From: Geobacter argillaceus
Lineage (GTDB): Bacteria; Desulfobacterota; Desulfuromonadia; Geobacterales; DSM-12255
Direction of reading: 5' to 3'
Assembly (NCBI RefSeq): GCF_007830735.1
Contig: NZ_VLLN01000008.1
Coordinates: 102,867 to 166,866, forward strand
DNA: 64,000 nt
Shown here: in pieces, positions 17,330 through 25,710 of the stretch
How the letters are laid out: every line of letters begins with the position of its first letter
Numbering within the stretch: the first letter of the stretch is position 1
Notes under the pieces: generated by a model
The model's database searches: none
What the model was told of the DNA's origin: nothing
The model's input: the letters and a program-made list of their open reading frames with translations, nothing else
Made by a program: the position numbers and the translations under genes

Positions 17330-18826
17330 TCAGTGCCGTTTCATCGTCACCCCGCGCAGATACTCGATCAAGAGCCGCACGCCGACGCCGGTGGCCCCTT
17401 TCGGCAGGTAGTGGCGGCCCTTTTCCTCCCAGGCGGTGCCGGCGATGTCCAGATGGACCCATTTCGCTTTCCCGCTGAACTGCTTCAGGAACCAGGCGGC
17501 CGTGATGGTGCCGGCATGGGGACCTCCGGCGTTCTTCAGGTCGGCGACGTCACTCTTCATCGCCTCGCCGTACTCCTCCCACAGCGGCAGCTCCCAGACC
17601 CGTTCGCCGGTTGCCTCGCCGGCCCTGGCGATTGCCCGCGTCAACCCTTCATCCGTGCCCAGCATCCCGGTTGCCTGGTCACCCAGGGCCACCAGACAGG
17701 CCCCGGTCAGGGTTGCCAGGTCAATGAGCGCTGCTGGCTTGTACCGCTGGGCGTAGTGGAGGGCATCACAGAGGATCATCCTTCCTTCCGCATCGGTATT
17801 GTTGATTTCGACAGTCTTGCCTGCCAGGGTGGTGACGATGTCCCCCGGCTTGTAGGCGCCACCGTCCGGCATGTTTTCGGCCAGCGGCACGAGGCCGGTC
17901 ACGTTGACCGGCAGACCCAATTCTGCTGCCGCCCTGATTGTGCCGAGGACTGCGGCGGCGCCGGCCATGTCGTCCTTCATCCGCTCCATCCCCTCCCGGG
18001 GCTTGAGGGAGATGCCGCCCGAGTCAAAGGTTACCCCTTTGCCCACCAGGACGACCGGCCGCTGGCCCGGGCTGCCGCCCTGATATTCCAGCACCACGAA
18101 CCGGGGCGCGTGCTGCGACCCCTTGCCAACCGCCAAAAGCCCCCCCATGCCCAGCTCCTCCAGCTCGGTCCGCTCCAGCACGACGCAGTTGACGCGGTCG
18201 AGGCCTGCCAGTTCCAGTGCCCTGCCGGCGATATAGGCAGGGGTTGCTTCGTTGCCGGGGAGCGAGACCAGGTCACGGGCCAGCAGCACGCCGCGGCAGA
18301 GGGCCTCGGCGTCGGCCATGGCTTTCTTTACTGTCTGAACCTCCCGTTTGTCCCGGAGCAGGAGCGTCACCCCGGCCAGCGGCTTTGGCTCATCCTTGCC
18401 GGTCTTGTAGCGGGTAAAGGCATAACCGCCGAGCATCGTGCCGGTGGTCGTGGCGGTAGCGGCCTCATCCGGGACCAGACCGGCCAGGTGCAACACAGAG
18501 CTGGCCGTCGTGAGTCGCGCTCCCCGCAGCGCCTGGGCCGCTGAGCCGGCACCCTGGCGCAGCCTCTCGGCAGTCAGCTCCTCGGCCTTGCCCAGACCAA
18601 CCAGAAGCAGCCGCTCTGCCGGCAGTCGACCGCAGGTATGGACAATCTTGGTCTTGTTGAGGCCGCCCGTAAACTCTTTCTGGGCATAGAGTGCCGTAAT
18701 GGCACCGTGAAGCGCTCTGTCAAGCTCTGCGAGCAGGGGCGCCGCGGACAGCTCCTCAAAACAGCCGATAATCAGGGCCGGGCAGGGGTGGGTGGTCGGG
18801 TCGGCAACAACAGCTGAAAATTTCAT
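17330..18826 (-). CDS. pepA: Cytosol aminopeptidase (leucyl aminopeptidase, M17)
   Basis: A 498-residue M17 aminopeptidase, normal length. Metal and catalytic motifs are VGKGVTFDSGGISLKP, KDDMAGAAAVLGTI and the family signature NNTDAEGRMILCDALHYA. It removes N-terminal residues from peptides in a two-metal hexameric enzyme. The ATG at 18826 is chosen because a strong AGGAGGG ribosome site lies just before it; the open frame runs on to 18910 without support. A promoter-like pair lies upstream and a terminator hairpin separates it from htrA. Confidence 0.95.
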   Translation of the reverse strand: MKFSAVVADPTTHPCPALIIGCFEELSAAPLLAELDRALHGAITALYAQKEFTGGLNKTKIVHTCGRLPAERLLLVGLGKAEELTAERLRQGAGSAAQALRGARLTTASSVLHLAGLVPDEAATATTTGTMLGGYAFTRYKTGKDEPKPLAGVTLLLRDKREVQTVKKAMADAEALCRGVLLARDLVSLPGNEATPAYIAGRALELAGLDRVNCVVLERTELEELGMGGLLAVGKGSQHAPRFVVLEYQGGSPGQRPVVLVGKGVTFDSGGISLKPREGMERMKDDMAGAAAVLGTIRAAAELGLPVNVTGLVPLAENMPDGGAYKPGDIVTTLAGKTVEINNTDAEGRMILCDALHYAQRYKPAALIDLATLTGACLVALGDQATGMLGTDEGLTRAIARAGEATGERVWELPLWEEYGEAMKSDVADLKNAGGPHAGTITAAWFLKQFSGKAKWVHLDIAGTAWEEKGRHYLPKGATGVGVRLLIEYLRGVTMKRH

Positions 18827-18856
18827 GGAATCCCTCCTGTTCGCAGTTCGCGAATT

Positions 18857-18884
18857 ATTGTAGCCGGATTCCCCGGCGGTGCAA
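18857..18884 (-). promoter_or_regulatory. Sigma-70-like promoter of pepA
   Basis: On the minus strand TTGCAC (18879-18884) and TACAAT (18857-18862) are 16 bases apart, about 30 bases before the pepA start. Confidence 0.5.
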
Positions 18885-18897
18885 GGATCGGCAACGA

Positions 18898-18931
18898 AAA
18901 AGGCCTCCACCGGTGCCGGGGGAGGCCTTTT
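18898..18931. terminator. Terminator after htrA
   Basis: An 11-base stem (AAAAGGCCTCC with GGAGGCCTTTT) and a 12-base loop, 24 bases beyond the htrA stop on the minus strand. The T run of the minus transcript fits an intrinsic terminator. Confidence 0.85.
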
Positions 18932-18954
18932 GTGCAGAATGCGCCGGATAGGCG

Positions 18955-20349
18955 CTAATCGACCTTGAAGGCGATGTAGAGCGACGAATTGCCCCGCTTC
19001 ACCAGGAAGCGGACGGCCGCCCCCTTCTTCCGGGCTGCAACGGCCTTTTCATAATCGTCGACCGTGGCGATCTTTTTGCCATTAACCTCTTTTACCACGT
19101 CGCCACGGGCGATCCCCGCCTCCTGTGCGACGCTGTCGGCGCTGAGGTCGGTCACCACCACCCCGCTGGTCTCCTTGCTGCGGAACCGGGCGGCCAGCTC
19201 CTTGGTCAGCGCCTGCACCGTGATCCCCAACTTGTCCGTGGCTGCACCGACCTTTTCCCCTTCCTCGCCGTCCTTCAGCTTGTCGATCGTAATGGCGATT
19301 TCCTCAGCCTTGCCGTCCCGCAAAATCTTGACCGTCGCCTTTTTGCCGACTGTCGTGGCCGCAACCAGGCGGGGGAGTTCGTTCATCTCGTTGATCTGCC
19401 TGCCGTCAAATTCGGTGATGATATCCCCGGCCCTGATGCCGGCCTTTTCCGCCGGGCTCTCCGGCAGCACATCGGCCACCAGCGCCCCTTTTTCGGCGGA
19501 AAGCCCGAACGACTGCGCCAGATCCGCTGTTACCGGCTGGATGGAGACGCCGAGCCACCCCCGTGTCACCTTCCCCTTGTCACGCAGTTGGGGGATGATT
19601 GACTTGGCCATGTTCACCGGAATGGCAAAGCCGATCCCCTGGCCCCCGGCAACGATGGCGGTGTTGATGCCGATCACCTCGCCCATGGCGTTAAACAGGG
19701 GGCCACCCGAGTTGCCGGGGTTGATGGAGGCGTCGGTCTGGATGAAGTCGTCATAGGGACCGCTCCCGATGACCCGTCCCTTGGCGCTGACGATCCCGGC
19801 GGTCACCGTTTCGGCCAGGCCGAACGGGTTGCCGATGGCCATGACCCATTCACCCACTTGGATGGCATCGCTGTCGCCGAGCCTGGCCGCAGGCAGGTCG
19901 CCCTTGGCGTCGATTTTCAGCAGGGCCAGGTCGAGCTTCTCGTCCAGTCCCTTAATCTCGGCCTTGAACTCGCGGTTGTCGTCCAGCTTGACCTTGATTT
20001 CGTCGGCCCCGTTCACCACATGGCTGTTGGTGATGATGTAGCCCCCCTCGATCAGGAACCCCGAGCCGAGGCTGCGCTGCTTGTAGGCCTGGGGCTGCTG
20101 GCCCTCGAAGAACCGTTCGAAGAAGTCCTGGAACGGGTCGTTGCCGAACTGGTTCAGCGGAGGTTGAAACCGTCGCTGCGGTTTGATGGTTTTGGCAGTG
20201 CCGATATTGACCACGGTCGGTTTCAATTTTTTGGCCAGCTCTACGAAATCGGGAGGGCCGGCCTTGGCGAAACTCTCTTCGCCCACGACCAGGCATCCCA
20301 GGAGGAGCGCGAGAGACAGGGACAGAAGACGGACCACGAACTGAGACAT
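18955..20349 (-). CDS. degP: HtrA/DegP-type periplasmic serine protease
   Basis: A 464-residue Do-like protease with an N-terminal signal peptide (residues 1-29, FAKA before the cut), a trypsin domain with His110 (NSHVV), Asp140 (LDLALL) and Ser214 (GNSGGP), then two PDZ domains (about 265-355 and 375-464). It degrades or chaperones misfolded envelope proteins. AGGAGG precedes the ATG. It has its own promoter and a terminator at each end, so it is monocistronic. Its neighbour on the upstream side is an orphan OmpR-type regulator, which might control envelope stress genes such as this one, though nothing in the sequence proves it. Confidence 0.95.
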   Translation of the reverse strand: MSQFVVRLLSLSLALLLGCLVVGEESFAKAGPPDFVELAKKLKPTVVNIGTAKTIKPQRRFQPPLNQFGNDPFQDFFERFFEGQQPQAYKQRSLGSGFLIEGGYIITNSHVVNGADEIKVKLDDNREFKAEIKGLDEKLDLALLKIDAKGDLPAARLGDSDAIQVGEWVMAIGNPFGLAETVTAGIVSAKGRVIGSGPYDDFIQTDASINPGNSGGPLFNAMGEVIGINTAIVAGGQGIGFAIPVNMAKSIIPQLRDKGKVTRGWLGVSIQPVTADLAQSFGLSAEKGALVADVLPESPAEKAGIRAGDIITEFDGRQINEMNELPRLVAATTVGKKATVKILRDGKAEEIAITIDKLKDGEEGEKVGAATDKLGITVQALTKELAARFRSKETSGVVVTDLSADSVAQEAGIARGDVVKEVNGKKIATVDDYEKAVAARKKGAAVRFLVKRGNSSLYIAFKVD

Positions 20350-20378
20350 GCTAAACCTCCTTGGGGTTGAATGCGCAA

Positions 20379-20407
20379 AATGTAATAATTCTCTCGGGCA
20401 ATGTCAA
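20379..20407 (-). promoter_or_regulatory. Sigma-70-like promoter of htrA/degP
   Basis: On the minus strand a consensus TTGACA (20402-20407) and TACATT (20379-20384) are 17 bases apart, 30 bases before the protease start. Confidence 0.65.
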
Positions 20408-20423
20408 CCTGCACAATGGACGC

Positions 20424-20453
20424 AAAAGCCCCGGCAGCGAACTGCCGGGGCTT
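20424..20453 (-). terminator. Terminator after the OmpR-type regulator
   Basis: A perfect 12-base GC-rich stem (AAGCCCCGGCAG, 20426-20437, with CTGCCGGGGCTT, 20442-20453) closed by a four-base loop. On the minus strand the stem is followed by TTTT-type tail, 28 bases beyond the regulator stop. Confidence 0.88.
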
Positions 20454-20481
20454 GATAACGATCAGATGGCACTGTTTCCTG

Positions 20482-21156
20482 CTAATCCTGTTCCTTGAGG
20501 ATGTAGCCGACACCGCGAACCGTATGGATCAGCTTCTTGTCCGCATCGCGGTCGATCTTCTTCCGCAGGTAGTTGACATACACGTCGATGATGTTGGTGA
20601 AGCTGTCGAAGGTGTAGTCCCAGACATGATCGGCGATCATGGTCCGCGTCAGCACCTGGTTCGGATTCCGCATGAAGTATTCCAGGAGCGCATACTCCTT
20701 GGCGGTCAGATCGATCTCCTTGTCGCCGCGCCACACCTTGTGGGTGACCGGGTCGAGCTTCAGGTCGCCGAAACGGAGCTCGGCGCCGCGGTCCATCTCG
20801 CTTCGCCGGATAAGCGCCTTTACCCTGGCGAGCAGTTCGGCAAACGCGAACGGCTTGGTCAGGTAGTCGTCGGAGCCCGACTCCAGACCGGCCACGATAT
20901 CTTCCACCGTATCCTTGGCAGTCAGCATCAGGACCGGGGTCGAGACGCGGCGGTCCCGCAGCTCCTTGAGCAGCGAGAGGCCGTCCCGCTTCGGCAGCAT
21001 CCAGTCCAGCACCAGGAGGTCATATGCCTTTTCCAGTGCCAGCTTCAGCCCCTCCTCGCCATCCGCGGCCACATCGACTTCAAACTTCTCTTCTTCCAGT
21101 CCCCGTTTGATAAAGCTGGAAACCTTTTTTTCATCTTCAACCACGAGAATTCGCAT
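20482..21156 (-). CDS. OmpR/PhoB-type response regulator (no kinase adjacent)
   Basis: A 224-residue response regulator. The receiver domain has the acidic pair VVEDEK (residues 5-10), phospho-acceptor Asp51 (VLDWMLPKRDG) and KPFAFAEL (Lys about 101). The winged-helix DNA-binding domain covers about 125-224 (RTMIADHVWDYTFDSFTNIIDVYVNYLRKKID is split across recognition helix and wing). The ATG at 21156 follows GGAGG at good spacing; an in-frame ATG at 21174 is less likely. No histidine kinase is next to it, so its signal is unknown. Confidence 0.92.
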   Translation of the reverse strand: MRILVVEDEKKVSSFIKRGLEEEKFEVDVAADGEEGLKLALEKAYDLLVLDWMLPKRDGLSLLKELRDRRVSTPVLMLTAKDTVEDIVAGLESGSDDYLTKPFAFAELLARVKALIRRSEMDRGAELRFGDLKLDPVTHKVWRGDKEIDLTAKEYALLEYFMRNPNQVLTRTMIADHVWDYTFDSFTNIIDVYVNYLRKKIDRDADKKLIHTVRGVGYILKEQD

Positions 21157-21215
21157 TTGTTCCGACCTCCTCATGCACTGGTATTCACCCGCTCGAAGCG
21201 CAATGTGTGTACTGC

Positions 21216-22031
21216 TTATGTAGTCAGACCGAGTCCGGTCATTTTTTTCAGTATCTCGCTGGCTGCCTCTTCCACCGACTTGTGGGTGATGTCAATCACC
21301 AGCCACTGGGAATTGCGGCGGTAGAGCTGTTTACAGCAGATCACCTCGTCCACGACCTCGTCATAGTTGGCGTATTTGCCCCGCGGATTCTGGTGCAACT
21401 GAAGCAGGCGGGCCGCCCTGAGTTCGGCCAGACGACGCGCCTCCACCAACAGACCGACCACCCGGTTCTGGTCGATCTCGAACAGCTCCTTGGGCGGATC
21501 GATCCCCTTTACCAGCGGCACATTCGCAACCCGGTACCCCTTGTGGGCTAGGTACATGGAGAGCGGAGTCTTGGATGTCCGCGAAGCTCCCACCAGAACG
21601 ATGTCCGCCCGGTAGAGATGCCTCAGCTCCTGACCGTCGTCCTGCTTTACCGTGAAATTTACCGCGTCCACCCGCCTATAGTATTCTGCGTTCATTTCAT
21701 ACAGGAGCCCGGGCTCCTGTTGCGGGGGCAGGTTGAAAAATTCCGACAGCTTGTACAGGAGCGGGCTCAGCAGGTCAACGGCATCCAGTCCCCGCTCTTC
21801 GACCTTTTCCTGCAGAAACTGGGCAAGCTCTCCGTTTACCAGGGTATAGATGATGATGCCGGGATTGGCCACAATCACGTCGATGATATCGACGATTTCC
21901 GCTTCCTCCCTGATCCGGGTGAAACGGTTGACGTGGATCTCCACATCCTTGAACTGCGAGAGGACCGCTCTCACAACCCGATCAACGGTCTCTCCGGTAG
22001 CATCGGAGAGCAGGTAAAGTTCTTTAGCCAA
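21216..22031 (-). CDS. ppsR: PPDK/PEP synthase regulatory protein (bifunctional kinase/pyrophosphorylase)
   Basis: A 271-residue protein of the PpsR/PDRP family (former DUF299). It starts with [13 protein letters not shown] and has the nucleotide loop [13 protein letters not shown] (about residues 146-158). These enzymes switch pyruvate phosphate dikinase or PEP synthase on and off by ADP-dependent phosphorylation and Pi-dependent removal, controlling PEP supply. The start is read as TTG at 22031 since family members begin right there; only a weak GGTGA site precedes it. It stands between the regulator and an amidohydrolase, with the regulator's leader between them. Confidence 0.88.
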   Translation of the reverse strand: MAKELYLLSDATGETVDRVVRAVLSQFKDVEIHVNRFTRIREEAEIVDIIDVIVANPGIIIYTLVNGELAQFLQEKVEERGLDAVDLLSPLLYKLSEFFNLPPQQEPGLLYEMNAEYYRRVDAVNFTVKQDDGQELRHLYRADIVLVGASRTSKTPLSMYLAHKGYRVANVPLVKGIDPPKELFEIDQNRVVGLLVEARRLAELRAARLLQLHQNPRGKYANYDEVVDEVICCKQLYRRNSQWLVIDITHKSVEEAASEILKKMTGLGLTT

Positions 22032-22105
22032 ATGTCACCGCATATCTGGTTTAGCTGCTCTTAATTAAGCACAATAGCATACTATCATTAAAGAGCAACA
22101 AAATT

Positions 22106-23278
22106 TCAACTGCCGATTAAAAATTCCTGTCGAATCTCTCCCTGAAGTTCCGGCCTGGAGACTATCCGGGCCGCGGTCATGGCCATGGCCGTAGCCCCCT
22201 CCAGAACCGCCTGGCGTCCACCTTCCGTCACGGTGGCACGGGCGAATTCGGCCGTATGGATATGCAGCCCGACACCGATCGGCACATGGGGGTGGATGGT
22301 GGGGACCACCCGCGAAACATTGCCGATGTCCGACGAGCCTTTGTGTATATATGGCGGCGCCGTGGAAATCTCAAGCCCGAGGTATGCCAGCTGCTCCGCA
22401 TACACCCCGGAATAGGAGTCGAGGATCATGAGCGGTGCCAGCACCCCGGGTTCTGCCAACACTTCAAGTCGGCAGCCGGTCGCCAGGGCCGCCCCCCTGG
22501 CACAGTCGGTCACCCGTTCCCGGACGGCCAGCAGCTCCTCCAGGTCATCGGCCCGGACGTAGAAGAAGCAGGCGGCCCGTTCGGGAATGATGTTGGGAGC
22601 TTTGCCCCCGTCGGTGATGATGCCGTGCACCCGGACATCCTGCCTTAGTTGCTGGCGCAGGGCGTTGACGCTATTGAATGTCTGGATCACGGCATCGAGG
22701 GCATTGATACCCTCTTCGGGATAGGCTGCCGCATGGGACGGCTTGCCGTGAAAAATATAGCGGATCTTGGCGAGACCCAGCCAGTGTTTGAAGACTCGCC
22801 GCCGGGAAGAGGGATGCACCATCATGGCAAAATCGATATCGCTGAAACAGCCCGCTTCGATCATGGCCACCTTGCCGACCCCCATCTCCTCAGCCGGTGT
22901 GCCAAGGACCACGATCCGGGCATCCGTGGTGGCCAGTGCGCGGCACAGGGCACAGGCAGCGCCGACGGCGGCCGCGGCAATGATGTTGTGGCCGCAGGCG
23001 TGTCCCAGGTCGGGGAGGGCATCCATTTCCGCCAGGATGGCAATGGTCGGCCGTCCCTCGCCCCAGGCGGCCCGGAAAGCGGTCGGCATCCCCGCGGCAC
23101 CTTTCTCGACCCTGAATCCATTCCGTTCCAGAACAGTGGTCAGAAGCTCGGCGGCCCGGACCTCGTTCAGACCGGTTTCCGGATGGCGGTGCAGTTCCCC
23201 GGCAATGGACCAGAGCTCTTCCCGCTGTTCCTGTACCGCCGCAATGATGGCAGTGCGTATATCTTCCAGACGGATCAC
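22106..23278 (-). CDS. M20-family amidohydrolase/peptidase (AbgB/hippurate hydrolase-like)
   Basis: A 390-residue metallohydrolase of the M20D group. HRHPETGLNE (about residues 30-39), LAEMDALPDLGHACGHN (about 80-97) and GTPAEEMGVGK (about 127-137) carry the metal ligands and general base; a dimerisation domain follows with FHGKPSHAAAYPEEGINALD. Members cleave amide bonds of N-acyl amino acids or aminobenzoyl-glutamate in the cytoplasm; the substrate here is unknown. It is divergent from prmA, with a 9-base palindrome in the shared upstream region. Confidence 0.88.
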   Translation of the reverse strand: MIRLEDIRTAIIAAVQEQREELWSIAGELHRHPETGLNEVRAAELLTTVLERNGFRVEKGAAGMPTAFRAAWGEGRPTIAILAEMDALPDLGHACGHNIIAAAAVGAACALCRALATTDARIVVLGTPAEEMGVGKVAMIEAGCFSDIDFAMMVHPSSRRRVFKHWLGLAKIRYIFHGKPSHAAAYPEEGINALDAVIQTFNSVNALRQQLRQDVRVHGIITDGGKAPNIIPERAACFFYVRADDLEELLAVRERVTDCARGAALATGCRLEVLAEPGVLAPLMILDSYSGVYAEQLAYLGLEISTAPPYIHKGSSDIGNVSRVVPTIHPHVPIGVGLHIHTAEFARATVTEGGRQAVLEGATAMAMTAARIVSRPELQGEIRQEFLIGS

Positions 23279-23283
23279 CTTTG

Positions 23284-23306
23284 AAGTAATTTTAATGAAA
23301 TTACTT
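23284..23306. promoter_or_regulatory. Palindromic operator-like site between amidohydrolase and prmA
   Basis: A perfect nine-base inverted repeat, AAGTAATTT (23284-23292) and AAATTACTT (23298-23306), with a five-base centre, six bases upstream of the amidohydrolase start. AT-rich and between divergent genes, it looks more like a repressor site than a terminator. Confidence 0.45.
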
Positions 23307-23401
23307 GTCAGTCAAGCGGTTGTCAAGGGTTTTTATTGTCAATAGTGCGCCATTCTGGTAGGTTAGCGCCGCAACTGCCCGTACGTGATGAAAGGAACCT
23401 C

Positions 23402-24307
23402 ATGACCTCCTCCACCTGGCTGGAAATCGCCTGCCGCGTGCCCGCCTCCCTTGTCGACCAGGTCGCCGACGAGCTCGTTGCCCTGACCGGCAGTGGCGTC
23501 TGCGTCGACAACCAGACCCTCGACACCTTTTCCCTGGATACCGTGGCAGAACCGCCGGTCGTGACGATCAAGGCATATCTGCCGGACGAGACCAGCGCCC
23601 GTGAGACGGTAGCTGCCATCCAGAAGCTTCTGGACGACCTCGTACCGGGTGCGCACACCGTAGCGGTCGTTACCCCGGTCCACCAGGAAGACTGGGCCAA
23701 CAGCTGGAAAGAGCATTTCAAGCCCACCAGGGTCGGAGAGCGGCTGATCGTTGCCCCCACCTGGGAGCCTTATGCTGCGGAACCGGGCGACCTCGTCATC
23801 CGCCTGGACCCGGGGATGGCATTCGGCACCGGCACCCACGCCACCACCCGCCTCTGTCTCCAGGCACTGGAACAGATCCTGGCATCCTGCCCGGCAGCCA
23901 ACACCCTTGACGTGGGGTGCGGCTCCGGCATCCTGGCCATTAGCGCGGCCCTGCTCGGCAGCGGCCCGGTTATTGCCATCGATATCGACCCGGTCGCCGC
24001 GGAGGTAACGACGGAGAATGCCCGGCTGAACGGTGTCGAGGAACGGATCGCCGCCTCCATCACCCCGCTGCAGTTGGTCTCCGGCCGCTTTGATATCGTC
24101 GTTGCCAATATCCTGGCCGAGGATCTGGCCCGCATGGCCGGAGAGCTCGCCGCCAAGGTGGCGGCAGGCGGCTGGCTGGTCCTCTCCGGCATTCTGAACG
24201 AGAAGGAGTACGTGGTCACCTCCGCCTTCGACCGGCTCTTTCCGGCGCCGGCAACGGTCACCAGGGACGGTGACTGGTGTTGCCTGGTGTACCGCGCCAC
24301 CCCATGA
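23402..24307 (+). CDS. prmA: Ribosomal protein L11 methyltransferase
   Basis: A 301-residue PrmA. The N-terminal substrate domain holds VTPVHQEDWANSWKEHFKP (about residues 92-110); the SAM domain has the diagnostic DPGMAFGTGTHATTRLCL and LDVGCGSGILAI (about 170-181), then VVANILAEDL. It methylates L11 on the ribosome. The ATG at 23402 follows AAAGGAA; the frame opens upstream but without support. It overlaps rsmE by four bases, so ribosome-modifying enzymes for protein and rRNA are coupled. Confidence 0.95.
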   Translation: MTSSTWLEIACRVPASLVDQVADELVALTGSGVCVDNQTLDTFSLDTVAEPPVVTIKAYLPDETSARETVAAIQKLLDDLVPGAHTVAVVTPVHQEDWANSWKEHFKPTRVGERLIVAPTWEPYAAEPGDLVIRLDPGMAFGTGTHATTRLCLQALEQILASCPAANTLDVGCGSGILAISAALLGSGPVIAIDIDPVAAEVTTENARLNGVEERIAASITPLQLVSGRFDIVVANILAEDLARMAGELAAKVAAGGWLVLSGILNEKEYVVTSAFDRLFPAPATVTRDGDWCCLVYRATP

Positions 24308-25047
24308 GCAGACGACGTATCCTTGTCACCGCCCGGCTCGCCCCCGGCACCGTTGCCACGCTCATTGGCAGCGAGCGCCATTATCTGGCAACGGTCCTGC
24401 GGCTGAAGACCGGAACGGAGCTCATCCTTGCCGATGGTGCGGGTCGGGAATTCATCGGCAGTATCAACCGGCTCGACAGCGACGGGGTGGAGATCGCCAT
24501 CGGTGACGAGCTGCCCGCTCTGCAACCGGATGGACCGGCCATCACCATCTATCAGGGGATGCCCAAAGGGGAGAAGCTGGAACTGATCCTGCAGAAAGGG
24601 ACCGAGCTGGGGGTCGGATCGATCGTCCCGTTTTACGCAGCCCGCTCTGTCCCGCGTCTGCGCGATGAGCGGATCGAGGGTCGACTGGAGCGCTGGGAGA
24701 GGATCGCCCGGGAAGCTGCCCGGCAGTGCGGTCGTCCGGACAGGCCACAGCTGGGGTTGGCCAGGAATCTGGCCGATGTGTTGCGCATGGGGGAACATTC
24801 TGTTAAGCTTCTCCTCTGGGAAGGGGAGAAGGCGGTGGGCCTCCGCCAGTTGCTGGCTGATACGCCACGGCCCGACAGCGTGGCTGTCATCATCGGGCCG
24901 GAGGGGGGACTCACCGGTGAAGAAGTGACCGCTGCCCGGGAGGCGGGTTATTGTTCCGTCACCATGGGGAAGCGGATACTCCGGACCGAAACGGCCGGCC
25001 TGGCGATACTGGCCATTCTCCAGCATGTATGGGGCGATTTGGGGTAG
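24304..25047 (+). CDS. rsmE: 16S rRNA (uracil-1498-N3)-methyltransferase
   Basis: A 247-residue SPOUT-class methyltransferase. Key pieces are HYLATVLRLKTG near the start, the QGMPKGEKLELILQKGTELG segment, IGPEGGLTGEE (about 198-208) and GKRILRTETAGLAILA at the knot. It makes m3U1498 in 16S rRNA. The ATG at 24304 overlaps the prmA stop (ATGA); an in-frame codon at 24277 lies inside prmA and has no support. Confidence 0.95.
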   Translation: MSRRRILVTARLAPGTVATLIGSERHYLATVLRLKTGTELILADGAGREFIGSINRLDSDGVEIAIGDELPALQPDGPAITIYQGMPKGEKLELILQKGTELGVGSIVPFYAARSVPRLRDERIEGRLERWERIAREAARQCGRPDRPQLGLARNLADVLRMGEHSVKLLLWEGEKAVGLRQLLADTPRPDSVAVIIGPEGGLTGEEVTAAREAGYCSVTMGKRILRTETAGLAILAILQHVWGDLG

Positions 25048-25089
25048 GAATAACGCACCAACCCGATCGGTGCGAAAGGAGCAATGTCT

Positions 25090-25632
25090 ATGAAGTGTCC
25101 CAAGTGCGGTTTCAACAGCTTCGAGTATCTGGACAGCTGCAAAAAGTGCGGCAACGATCTGGCTGCCTTCAAAATGTCTCTCGGCATCCAGCCGGTTGTC
25201 ATGCCACCGGGAGTTTTCTCGGGACAAGAGGCCACTTCAGAGGGGACGGAAGACTCCTTTATCCCTGAAACGTCAGCCATACCTGCTTCTGCTGCCGACG
25301 AGTTCGAGTTCGGAACGACATCGGTTGCCCCGGCTGAAGCACCGGCCATGACGGCTGAAGATGCCGCCTTTGGCGAAATCTCCTTCGACGATACTGCCAG
25401 CGATGCCACGACCTCCGGGTGGAGCGGCAGTGACCAGGCAGACGGCTTCTCGGGTCAGGAATTCGAAGGATTCAGCACTGAGCCGGTGGGAGCCCCGAAA
25501 GATGACGCGCTGGCCGATATGTTCGGTAAGGATGGGGCAAAGGCGGCCGAGAAAAAAACAGACCCCGATGACTTCTTCAATTCACCGGAACTGGCCGACC
25601 TCTTCAAAGACGACACAGAAGACAAAAAGTAG
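25090..25632 (+). CDS. Zinc-ribbon protein with long acidic disordered tail
   Basis: A 180-residue protein. The first 30 residues form a zinc ribbon (CPKCGFNSFEYLDSCKKCG). The rest is low-complexity, rich in Asp, Glu, Ala, Ser and Thr, ending in a repeated acidic pattern (DDFFNSPELADLFKDDTE). No further domain is seen. The ATG at 25090 is preferred to one at 25084 because AAAGGAG lies only two bases before the latter and eight before the former. It follows rsmE by 42 bases. The role is unknown; such architecture often means a tether or scaffold. Confidence 0.75.
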   Translation: MKCPKCGFNSFEYLDSCKKCGNDLAAFKMSLGIQPVVMPPGVFSGQEATSEGTEDSFIPETSAIPASAADEFEFGTTSVAPAEAPAMTAEDAAFGEISFDDTASDATTSGWSGSDQADGFSGQEFEGFSTEPVGAPKDDALADMFGKDGAKAAEKKTDPDDFFNSPELADLFKDDTEDKK

Positions 25633-25689
25633 GGGCGAAGCACGGGCCTGATCTGCTTCGCCCTGTGTTCAGAATAGGGCGAAGCAGAT
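25631..25689. repeat. TAGGGGCG-type palindrome with three alternating arms
   Basis: An arm AGGGGCGAAGCA (25631-25642), its complement TGCTTCGCCCT (25654-25664) and a third arm complementary to 25651-25664 (25676-25689, 14 perfect pairs, 11-base loop). The middle arm can pair with either side. The first arm provides the TAG stop of the zinc-ribbon gene. It sits between convergent genes and may terminate transcription. Confidence 0.7.
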
Positions 25690-25710
25690 GACTTTGCTCC
25701 TGACGTTCAC

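Noticed and set aside
17177..18544. A 455-codon plus-strand frame
   Set aside because: It is antisense to pepA, whose NTDAEGR signature is clear.
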